Part shown: in pieces, positions 45,421 to 54,940 of the stretch
Position numbering within the stretch: the stretch's first letter is position 1
Layout: each line of letters opens with the position of its first letter
Assembly: GCA_021234155.1 (NCBI GenBank)
Contig: JAJEKV010000033.1
Coordinates: forward strand, 15,449,422-15,513,421
Reading direction: 5' to 3'
From: Isoetes taiwanensis
Taxonomy: Eukaryota; Streptophyta; Lycopodiopsida; Isoetales; Isoetaceae
Length of the DNA stretch: 64,000 nucleotides
The notes under the pieces: model-generated
What the model saw: only the letters and a program-made list of their open reading frames with translations
What the model was told of the DNA's origin: nothing
The model's database searches: none
Position numbers and translations under genes: made by a program

Positions 45421-45500
45421 AATTGGGCGGCCGCCCAATTTGCAACAAGGGGAATCTAAAGACCTCATATGTAAAAAGGGCACCGCCCAATTTCATTGTC

Positions 45501-46617
45501 GCGTGCAACCATTGAATGGCCATCCCCCATGTCCTTTGCATTGCTTTCGTCTTCCTTACTCGATTTTAACACTACCAAATCAAGCAGTGCAGTTGTGTAT
45601 CTCTTCCTTAATGAACATCTAGTAGCAAAGGGAGTTGTGGGCAAATGACACAATGCCACTTCAAGGAGATATCGAATGGAGTAGTGAGCGTAGGTGTGGA
45701 GGAAGTGTTCGAAGGCCACCATACCCTTCCTTGGCCAACTATAGATGAAACACAATAGCAGAAGCCAGGGGCTCATTCGTTCTCTGGAGAAGCGAAGATG
45801 CTCGTGAGTCGTCATAATGACGCCCCCTTAAAAGACAAGACGAGGTGGGAAAGGAGACACAACCACCGACAAGATATACCCTTCTTGAAAAGGATTGTGA
45901 GATATGGCACTCCCGCGACTCCATTATCGCCGGAAGGGATTCATATCTTCAATCGCCCCGATGATGCGATTTGTGACCGGTTTACGGGTTTCAAGTTTGT
46001 GGGAGTATCCGTAATTGAAGGTTTCCCTCCCTTTTGAAGTGAACATCCGTTGCCGTGGTTGCTTGCAATGCCAAACTGGGGATGCTCGTGAGATGGAGCA
46101 ATGACCTCGTCCTTGTTGATGGAGTAAAAGGTCTCGAGATATTGACCGTGAAAGCAATCACGCAACGGGAAAGCGATATTGTGTCCATCCGTGGGAGCTC
46201 GAGCATCGAAGCACCCAAACTATGAGAAACGACATTACACTTTTCATTCCCCACAGCCCCAGAAAGGTTGTAAGGCCACCAAAGCTTGCTCGCCTCACCA
46301 CCGAGAATGCTATCCTCGATTCTGGGGAGGACCTTGTGTTGCAAGAATAGGTGTTGCGTCAAGTTCTCTACTGAATCAAGTTGTTAACATCTTAAAGGAA
46401 TTCCTTGCCATGAAATCAAGTGATAGGGTTACTTTTGTTTATGACATGTTCGCCAACAACATGAAAGGTCAAGAGTGGGACAACTAGTCTTTGCAAGGGA
46501 ATCTCGCTTTAAAAAGGGCGGTACCTTGGTCTCGGGATCTCAAAGTCGGCGTATCTGAAATGGAAGGCCCAATTTCTTGAGGGTGCACGCAAGGCCGAAC
46601 ATGGTAACTGTGGCACC
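45501..46617. other. Intergenic or decayed upstream part of the DUF7869 gene
   Basis: Short open pieces on both strands have no recognised content. The plus strand near 46360-46480 (LLNQVVNILKEFLAMKSSD) could be an upstream exon of the gene that follows, but this is weak. Confidence 0.3.
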
Positions 46618-47340
46618 TTGAAGCCTCGCTCCTCGACGTTGGCATGTGAGGCCGTGATTTCCATGTTTGTGAGGGAGAACGGTGAATCCTTGCCCCACTG
46701 CAGCAGGAGAAACGAGGAGGGGATAAGAGAGAATGTCAGGAAGTTGCCTACAATGTTTACGAAGTCCAGCATTCTAGAAGAGGTTAATGCAGAGGTTGTG
46801 GCTTGACTGGCAAGAAGGTATCACCGACAGGTTTTCATAGAACGTGGAGGCGGAGCTTCCGGACGCCGAGATCGCGAAAGAAAATTGCATTCTCCAAATG
46901 CGATACATGTGAGGTGATCCGTACGAAGTTACTGAAGGCCAAAGATGAAGGAGAGAGGAGGATGTTGCATGATGAAAGAAGAGCGCATAGACTGGAGCAG
47001 GCCTCGTGTCGCACCGACTGGTCGTGGAGATTATACTCCCACAGGTATCCCGGCCAATATCTTTGTATTATTCACGACAAAATGGATCAAGCCAAAACAA
47101 TGATTCCAAAATTGCAACAATCTGTGAAGTCTCTCTGGAGACTTGACAAGCTCAAAACGACATTGACTGGTGCATTGACTCATGGTCATGGGAATGGATC
47201 CTATGGAAACTTTGCTTTGGACTTATGGCCAGATGACTCTAACTTCCATGTAGGTTCTTTGAATAGCATCTTGAAGAGATTAGAGATGGGGCACGGTATG
47301 CGAGGCCACCCTGCCGGTCTAATCATCTGCTCCAAAATGG
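46618..47340 (+). pseudogene. DUF7869-type transposase-like gene, N-terminal half
   Basis: The first frame gives FVRENGESLPHCSRRNEEGI and LPTMFTKSSILEEVNAEVV, then a shift near 46806. The next frame gives FHRTWRRSFRTPRSRKKIAF, FSKCDTCEVIRTKLLKAKDE, YLCIIHDKMDQAKTMIPKLQ, LTGALTHGHGNGSYGNFALD and SNFHVGSLNSILKRLE. This is the region upstream of the DUF7869 domain in a widespread family of transposase-like proteins: FSKC..C, CIIHDKMDQ and LTG.LTHG.G are its hallmarks as I know them. The C-terminal half is at 57566-58135. The shift makes it a pseudogene. Confidence 0.7.
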
Positions 47341-47619
47341 GTCTCCTCATTGCGAGACACGACGGCCTTGGAGTCAAAGTTGTCACTATCCAATACCAGC
47401 ATACCTGCTAATTTGCCACAGGCAGAGGGACCATCATTGAAGCCTCTGCCCAAAATACTTCACCCCGGTTTTTGGTCCACTGTTGAAAACATCAGTTTTG
47501 GTAGGTCTACATGTCCTGTTTTCAAAGAATCCTACATGTGGATTTGTGAAGGTATGGTTTTGTTCGATAATGGTGTTCTTTTTTCAGTGGACTAAAACAT
47601 CCACTTTGTTGTTTTGTAG
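47341..47619. other. Transition between the half-gene and the repeats
   Basis: An open frame continues to 47411 but no longer resembles the DUF7869 family. No other feature is seen. Confidence 0.4.
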
Positions 47620-48170
47620 TTTCTTCTATTGTGACATGTCATTTTATAATACAATCCAATCAGTAGGAAAGAGTACTTGAATTTCTACATGTCTAATAAT
47701 TCTATTGTCACATGTCTTTATAGATGTAGGAAAGAATATTTGATTCTCTACATGTCCTATACTTCCATTCACATGTCTTTATAGTAGTAGGACAGAGTAC
47801 TTTATTTGCTAAGGCATTGTAGGAAAGAATACATGAATTACGACATGTGTAATACTTCTATTGTCACATGTCTTTATAGAAGTCTAAAGAATACTTGATT
47901 CTCTACATGTCATATGCTTCCATGTCACATGTCTTTATAGTAGTAGACGTAGTACTTTATTTGCTAAGGCATTGTAGGAAAGAATACATGAATTACTTAC
48001 ATGTGTAATACTTCTATTCTCACATGTCTTTATAGAAGTAGGAAAGAGTACTTGATTCTCTACATGTCCTATCCTTCCATATCACGGGTCTTTATAGTGG
48101 TAGGACAGAGTACTTGATTTGCTACATGTGATGCACGTGCACGATCACATGTTCTTATACTAGTATTCCA
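47620..48170. repeat. Degenerate 60-bp repeats with a higher-order unit of about 180 bp
   Basis: About nine units contain CACATGTCTTTATAG and GGAAAGAGTACTTGATT, with TCTACATGTCC between them. A version with GCTAAGGCATTGTAGGAAAG recurs about every 180 bp, so triplets of units were amplified together. ACATGT is present in nearly every unit. Confidence 0.8.
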
Positions 48171-48230
48171 TGTAACACAAGTTACTTCAACTACTTCAAT
48201 TACTTAACACCTATTTTTGCATAACGTGGG

Positions 48231-49706
48231 CACCAACATGCCAAGGTGGCTCTAACATGCCACCTAGGCTCAAGCATGCCAAGGTGGCTCCAACATGCCA
48301 CCTAGGCTCCAACATGACAAAATGGCTCAAACATGCCACCTAGGCTCCAACGTGCTCAAACATGCCACGCAGGCTCCAACATGCCACCTATGCTCCAACT
48401 TGCCAAGGTGGCTCAAATATGCCACGTTGGCTCCAACATGCCACCTAGGCTCCAACATTCCTAGGTGGCTCAAACATGCCACATAGGCTCAAACATGCCA
48501 TGCAGGCTCACTTAGGCTCCAACATGCCAAGGTGGCTCCAACATGCCACCTAGGCTCAAACATGCCAAGGTGGCTCAAACATGCCACCTAGGCTCAAACA
48601 TGCCAAGGTGGCTCAAACATGCCACTTAGGCTCTAAACATGCCACCTATGCTCAAACATGCCAAGGTGGCTCAAATATGCCACGTGGGCTCCAACATGCC
48701 ACCTAGCCTCCAACATGCCAAGGTGGCTCACAACATGCCACCTAGGCTTAAATATGCCAAGTTGGCTCAAACATGCCACCTAGGCTCCAACATGCCACCG
48801 TGGCTCTAACCTGCCACCTAGGCTCAAACATGCCACGTGGGCTCCAACATGCCACGTGCCAAGGTGGCTCCAACATGCCACCTAGGCTCCAACATGCTCA
48901 AACATGCCACGCGGGCTCTAACATGCCACCTATGCTCCAACTTGCCAAGGTAGCTCAAATATGCCACGTGGGCTCCAACATGCCAAGGTGGCTCAAGCAT
49001 GCCACACAGGCTCCAACATGCCACCTAGGCTCTAACATGGCAAGGTGGCTCAAACATGCCACGTGGTCTCCAACATGCCACATAGGCTCGAACATGCCAA
49101 GGTGGCTCAAACATGCCACCTAGGCTCAAACATGCCAAGGTGGTTCCCACATGCCAAGGTGGCTCCAACATGCCACCTAGGCTCAAACATGCCAAGGTGG
49201 CTCAAACATGCCACCTAGGCTCCAACATGACAAAAAGGCTCAAACATGCCACCTAGGCTCCAACGCGGCTCAAACATGCCACGCGGGCTCCAACATACCA
49301 CCTATGCTCCAACTTGCCAAGGTGGCTCAAATATGCCACGTTGGCTCCAACATGCCACCTAGGCTCCAACATTCCTAGGTGGCTCAAACATGCCATCTAG
49401 GCTCAAACATGCCATCTAGGCTCCAACATGCCACCCAGGCTCAAACATGCCAGGTGGCTCAAACATGCCAAGGTGGGCTCAAACATGCCACCTAGGCTCC
49501 AACATGCCAAGGTGGCTCAAACATGTCACGTGGACTCCATAATGCCACGTGGGCTCCAACATGCCAAGGTGGCTCAAACATGCCACCTAGGCTCAAACAT
49601 GCCAAGGTGGCTCCAACATGCCATGCAGGCTCCAACATGCCATGCAGGCTCCAACATGTCAAGGTGGCTCAGGCATGCCACCTAGTCTCAAGCATGCCAC
49701 CTAGGC
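48231..49706 (+). repeat. 19-bp minisatellite, left array
   Basis: About 77 units follow the pattern CCANNNNGGCTCMAACATG. The frame around the centre is constant and the four central bases vary: mostly CCTA or AGGT, also CGTG, CGCG, TGCA, CATA, CACA and TCTA. Many centres make palindromes (CCTAGG, CACGTG). Because 19 is not divisible by three, open frames through the array give a 19-residue periodic peptide (for example HLGSNMPRWLKHATQAPTC); these are not genes. Confidence 0.95.
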
Positions 49707-49748
49707 ACCCCAAGTGGTGACATGGCATGCCAAGTAAGCAAGGTCAAT
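49707..49748. repeat. Inverted flank of the left array
   Basis: CCAAGTGGTGACATGGCATG and AAGTAAGCAAGG match, in inverted orientation, the start of the right array at 53240-53281. The arrays therefore share adjoining unique DNA as well as their units. Confidence 0.85.
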
Positions 49749-52201
49749 CACGGCGAGTTTTCCCAGGGGATCAATCACTTACCCCTCACTAGGAGGTATT
49801 CAGCATCCACCTCCATGCCAATTGACTACAAGTGTGTAGTAAACGACCTACTTTGGCGTTTCTTGGAGAGGGGGTGGTCTTCTGCCCACGAAACTTGGTC
49901 CCCTAGGTAATGGGGATGTTCCGGGTCCATTGGCGAGCCGCCTTCTGCCCTGAGTGGGGGTCCAGCCCGCCCCTCCCCCGGCCTTGGACTAGCCCTCACG
50001 AACAAGATACTTGGGGTTCACCCCCGAGGCCCCGTAGAAGATTGAAGTGAGAATAGCAGCACTAGGACTGCTAGGTGGTATACATGTGACCACGGGAGAA
50101 GCAAAGCTAGCTCCACTACCTAGTAGGGCGCTACCCCCTGGGTCTCCTCCCAAGGGGTCGGCTCCTGAAGCTCGCCTCATGCCTCTGCTTTGTGCTTCTA
50201 TTGCGGGTGCATTTTCTCTTGCAGTGCAGCCATGCTGCACATCCTGCCAAGATTTCACCTTTTTCGAGACACCCATTTTTATCTGTGCTTTTCTTTGTGT
50301 TTATGCTCTGAAATTCATAATTAATGCATGGGGGGGGGAAAAAAATCCTGGTTTTCAGCCAGCTGGCTTGCCAAGTAGCCCCGAGAGTATAGGAAAATCC
50401 CCGTATTTCCGGATGAGTTTTAGACCCCCGATTTTTGATTGGGATGGCCACCGCTTGGCCTTGGATGGGGTTTAGACCACGCTTTTAGATTTTGGGGCAT
50501 GGAGGAGGCCCCGGATTGGCAATCCGACCTCGCCCAAGCGTCGTCCGAACGGCGAAATTACCCTAGGGGACAACTTCCACGGCGAAGTTTTCCCTGGATC
50601 AATCACTTACCCCTCACTAGGGAGGTATTCAAAGATCCACCTCCATGCCAATTGACTACAAGTGTGTAGTAAACGACCTACTTTGGCATTTCTTGGAGAG
50701 GGGTGGTCTTCTGCCTAAACTTGGTCCCTAGGTAATGGGGATGTTCCGGTCCATTGGCGGAGCCAGTTCGATTCCGAGTGGGGTCCAGATCCCCCGGCCC
50801 CGGCTTGGATTAGCCTACAAGAACAAGATACTTGGGGTTCACCCCGAGGCCCCGTAGAAGATTGAAGTGACAATAGAGGAGCACTAGGACTGCTAGGTGG
50901 TATACATGTGACCACCACGGGAGAAAAAGCCAGCTCCATCGCGCAAGAGGGGTCGCACGCCCGTGGCCCTCCCAAGGGGTTGGCTCGAAGCTCGCCTCCC
51001 TCGCCTGTGCTTCTATTGCCGGTGCATTTTCTCTTGCGTGTGCGGCGCCATGTTGCATATCCCGCCAAGATTTCACCTTTTTCGAGACCCGATTTTTATC
51101 CATGTTTTTTTGTGTTTATGCTCCGGAAATTCATAATTAATGCATGGGGCGGGAAAAATCCTGATTTTCAGCCAGCTGGCTTGCCAAGTGGCCATGAGCA
51201 TCTGAGGAAAATCCCGGTATTTTTTAAGAAGAGCTTTAGACCCTCGATTTTTGATTGGGATGGCCACCGCTGGCCCCGGCGACAGGTTTAGACCACGCTT
51301 TTCGATTTTGGGGCATGGAGGAGGCCCCGATTGGCGATCCGACCTCTCCACATCGTCCTGAACGCCCGAAATTACCCTAGAGGACAAGTTCCACTACCGG
51401 TTTCCCCTGGGGATCAATCACTTACCCCCACTAGGAGGTATTCAAAGATCCACCTCCATGCCAATTGACTACAAGTGTGTAGTAAAATCCACCCTACTTT
51501 GGCGTTTCTTGGAGAGGGTGGTCTTCTGCCACTAAACTTGGTCTCCTAGGTAATGGGGATGTTCCGGGTCCATTGGCAGCCGCCTCGCCCGGTGGGGGTC
51601 CAGCCCGTCCTCGGCCCCCACTTGGACTAGCAGCGAGAACAAGATACTTGGGGTCACCCCGAGGCCCCGGTAGAAGATCGAAGTGAGAATAGCAGCACTA
51701 GGACTGCTAGGTGGTATACATGTGACCACGAGAGAAGCAAAGCTAGCTCCACCGCCCAAGAGGGGCGCTACGGACGGTGGCCTCCTAAGGGGTTGGCTCG
51801 AAGCTCGTCTCATGCCTCTGCTTGTGCTTCTATTGCCGGTGCATTTTCTCTTGCGTGTGCAGCGTCATGCACATCCCCGCCAAGATTTCACCTTTTTCGA
51901 GACCCGATTTTTATCCGTGCTTTTCTTTGTGTTTATGATCCGAAATTCATGATTAATGCATGGGGCGGAAAAAATCATGGTTTTCAGCCACTGCTTGCCA
52001 AGTGGCCCCGAAAGTACAAGAAGATCCCGGTATTTCCCAAAGGCTTTAGACCCTCGATTTTTTATTGGGATGGCCACCGCTGGTCCTCGGCGAGTTTAGA
52101 CCACGTTTTTTGATTTTGGGGCATGGAGGAGGCCCCGGATTGGCGATCCGACCTCTCCATGTCATCTCTGGAATGCCGAAATTACCCTAGGGGACAAGTT
52201 C
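49749..52201 (+). repeat. Three tandem units of about 0.82 kb
   Basis: Units are 49749-50577, 50578-51391 and 51392-52201. Each starts near a CACGGCGARGTTTTCCC-like text, then GATCAATCACTTACCCC, and ends with AAATTACCCTAG.GGACAA. They share a frame beginning MRIAALGLLGGIHVTT (units 1 and 3), but it breaks differently in each, so it is probably not coding. They are scarred by small deletions, often in GC-rich spots. I recognise no known family. Confidence 0.9.
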
Positions 52202-53050
52202 CACGGCCCTCTTGATCAGAGGAGCATCCCCAGAATGTAAATCCTAACAAACCCTAGGGTTTGGTAGGGTTTACATCTCGAAGTCAAGCCAAGGAGACTA
52301 ACACATCCGGAAACTTTGCATGGAGTTCTCTGTGTATGCTCACAGGGGACCATGCCCGAGATGGGGTCAAATCCCTGCGCAAAGATGCTTTTCGCACTCC
52401 CCTTCACCGGAAGGGGCTTGTGAAGGGGAGTCTCCGAAAGGTATGCTGCACCGAAATTTGGCTCTGTCTCCCAGTGCCATGAGGGTAATCCAGCACGGGT
52501 ATTCCACGTCAGATCCTGGGCCCTCTGGGTCATCGGAGCATCCCCAGAATGTAAACCCTATCAAACCCTAGGGTTTGCTAGGGTTTACATCTCGAGCGTC
52601 AAGACGGAGACTCACACATCCAAAACTTTGCATGGAGTTCTCTGTGTATGCTCTGGGGACCATGCCCCCAGATGGGGTCGAATCCCCTGGAAGATGCTTT
52701 TCCGCACTCCCTTCACCGAAAGGGGCTTGTGAAGGGAGTCTCCTAAAGGTATGCTTTGACCGGAAATTTGGCTCTCGTCTCCCGGTGCCATGAGGGTAAT
52801 CCAAAGACGGGTATTCCACGCCGATCCTCGGGCCCTTCGGGTCATCCGAAAGATCCCCGAATGTAAACCCTATCAAACCCTAGGGTTTGCTAGGGTTTAC
52901 ATCTCGAAGGTCAAGATTTGAGACTCACACATCCGAAACTTTGCATGGAGTTCTCTGTGTATGCTTTGGGGACCATGCCCGGAGATGGGGTCGAATCCCC
53001 CTGCGCAACATGCTGATCCAGACTCCCCTTCACTGGAAAGGGGCTTGTGA
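52202..53050 (+). repeat. Three tandem units of 0.31 kb with a telo-box palindrome
   Basis: Units start near 52221, 52535 and 52846; the third is truncated at about 53050. Each opens with a 38-bp near-perfect palindrome (52237-52274, 52551-52588, 52863-52900) made of AAACCCTA in both orientations around a central CCCTAGGG. AAACCCTA is the plant telo-box, one unit of the plant telomere repeat. The rest of the unit (CTTTGCATGGAGTTCTCTGT, then CTTCACCGGAAGGGGCTTGT) encodes nothing recognised. A diverged partial copy is near 54600-54665. Confidence 0.9.
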
Positions 53051-53280
53051 GTTCTCCAAGATCCTTCTATTCTATCCCTTGCCAAACTCCTCTACAAAAA
53101 TTTCAAAGGTTATCATATTTCTTGCATAAAGTCCTAGTCACGTCACCACCATCTAGCCATATGTCACCCAAAATTTGCCAACATCACCCAATGAAAAGAC
53201 CAAAGATGGACATCTTTTCATTTTTGGCCTAGTCAAAACTTGGCCTTGCTTACTTGACATGCCATGTCACCACTTGGAGT
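53051..53280 (-). repeat. Unique arm next to the right array
   Basis: The text CACCCAAAATTTGCCAACAT, then TTTTTGGCCTAGTCAAAACT and the inverted flank at 53240-53281. Diverged copies recur at about 54385-54530 and 54690-54830, so this is part of a repeated element with three remnants here. Confidence 0.7.
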
Positions 53281-54067
53281 GCCTAGGTGGCATGCTTGAG
53301 CCTAGGTGGCATGCCTGAGCCACCTTTGCATGTTGGAACCTAGGTGGCATGTTGGAGCCTACGTGGCATATGGAGCCACATTGACATGTTTGAGCCTAGG
53401 TGGCATGTTAGAGCTTAGGTGGCATGTTTGAGCCACCTTGGCATGTTAGAGCCCACGTGGCATGTTAGAGCCCACGTGGCATGTTGGAGTCCATGTGGCA
53501 TGTTTGAGCCACCTTGGCATGTTGGAACCTAGGTGGCATGTTGGAGCCCACGTGGCATGTTTGAGCCACCTTGTCATGTCGGAGCCTAGGTGGCATGTCT
53601 GAGCCACCTTGGCATGCCTGAGCCACCTTGGCATGTTGGAGCCCACATAGCATGTTTGAGCCAACTTGGCATGTTGGAGCCAACGTTGCATGTTTGAGCC
53701 ACCTTGGCATGTTTGAGCCACCGTGGCATGTTTGAGCCTAGGTGGAGCCCACATGGCATGATTGAGCCACCTTGGCATGTTGGAGCCTAGGTGGCATGTT
53801 GGAGCCCACATGGCATGTTTTAGCCACCTTGGCACGTTGGAGCCCACGTGGCATGGTTGAGCCACCTTGGCATGTTGGAGCCTAGGTGGAATGTTTAAGC
53901 CACCTTGGCATGTTGGAGCCTAGGTGGCATGTTTGAGCACCCTTGGCATGATGGAGCCTAGGTGGCATGTTTGAGCCACCTTGGCACGTTGGAGCCCACG
54001 TGGCATGGTTGAGCCACCTTGGCATGTTGAAGCCTAGGTGGCATGTTGGAGCCTAGGTGGCATGTTT
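53281..54067 (-). repeat. 19-bp minisatellite, right array (inverted)
   Basis: About 41 units of the same 19-bp minisatellite as 48231-49706, but reverse-complemented (CATGTTKGAGCCNNNNTGG). The same central variants occur (TAGG, ACCT, CACG). Together the arrays could form a very long stem around the 3.6 kb between them. Confidence 0.95.
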
Positions 54068-54940
54068 TGAGCATTATGGGTTTGTAGACTTGACTTTGTA
54101 AAGAATGTTTCAATGGTTATCTAGAGAATCTTTCTAGAAGTACAAAGGACCAAGGATTGATCATATATCATGGTCCACAAGTTTGCCTTGTGTAGGCGCC
54201 CGTATTATTGGACATGTATATAACCTTGTGACATTCATTTCCTTTCCTTCTAGTCTGCTTGAAATGTTGCGGAATTAGAAGCCCTCAATTTGAACTCACG
54301 AGATTCAACAACCCACTCCCTTCACGAGTCGTCCATGTAATCACAACAGGGAAAATGGAATTTCGTTCTATTACATGTCCATGTCACCACCATCTTGCCA
54401 TGTCACCCAAAATTTGCCAACATCATCAGATGAAAAGTTCAGAGATGGATATCTTTTCATTTTTGGCCTAGTCAAAACTTGGAATTGCTTACTTGGCATG
54501 CCATATCACCACTCAGAGTGCCACATCATCTTTTCCATGCTATTTGTTGGTGCCACAAGGGTAACGGCATGCGCTGTAAAATCCTAACCACTTGTGGCAA
54601 GGGAAGCATCCCATAATGTGAACCCTACATTTTTTGCATCGAGACGGAGACAAACATGCCCGAAAGCTTGCATAGTCATCATCATGTCCACACACCCATA
54701 TCTTGCCATGTCACAAAAAATTTGCCACATCATCTCATGGGAAACCAAAGTTGCACATTTTTATATTTTTGGCCTAGTCAGAAGTTTGTCTTGCTTACAC
54801 CAATGGCATGCCACATCATCATGTGCATGTCAACTTATGCAAATTTCAATTTTCTCCTCATTTCATGGAGATTGCAAGAAATACCTTTCGCGACGGACCC
54901 TGTTTAATTCCAAGCTCACGGCTATGGTGGGATGACTGCT
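54068..54940. other. Flank with two diverged copies of the array arm
   Basis: Remnants of the 53130-53280 arm are at about 54385-54530 and 54690-54830, the second preceded by a piece of the 0.31-kb unit (GAGACGGAGACAAACATGCC). The stretch 54200-54250 (TATTGGACATGTATATAACC) could be an LTR-like promoter but has no partner. No gene is seen. Confidence 0.5.

Larger units (their letters stand above)
40599..45500. repeat. Dispersed GC-rich palindrome family (about 20 copies)
   Basis: Copies share the arms AAATTGGGC and GCCCAATTT around a variable centre of 0-5 bases (GGGC, GGCC, CAC, TTT, none). Clear full copies are near 41074, 41122, 41154, 42932, 42973, 43049, 43129, 43171, 43245, 45053, 45298 and 45420; half copies are near 40605, 40640, 40713, 41193, 41234, 44857, 45000, 45241 and 45485. 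Some lie inside local duplications, others stand alone. Each could fold into a strong 9-11-bp hairpin. The family is absent from the rest of the window. Confidence 0.8.

Noticed and set aside
48231-49706. Open frames of 62-116 codons across the minisatellite encoding periodic 19-residue peptides
   Set aside because: They follow from the 19-bp period and appear in several frames and on both strands; no start context or gene structure supports translation.
49749-52201. Repeated frame MRIAALGLLGGIHVTT as a gene family
   Set aside because: It exists only because the 0.82-kb unit is tandem; the frame breaks at different places and the minus strand is equally open.
52237-52900. Interstitial telomere array
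   Set aside because: The AAACCCTA motifs are single units in a palindrome, not a head-to-tail CCCTAAA tract.
48231-54067. CRISPR-like array (short repeats with variable parts)
   Set aside because: The units have no unique spacers, only a four-base variable core, and the DNA is clearly from a plant nucleus.
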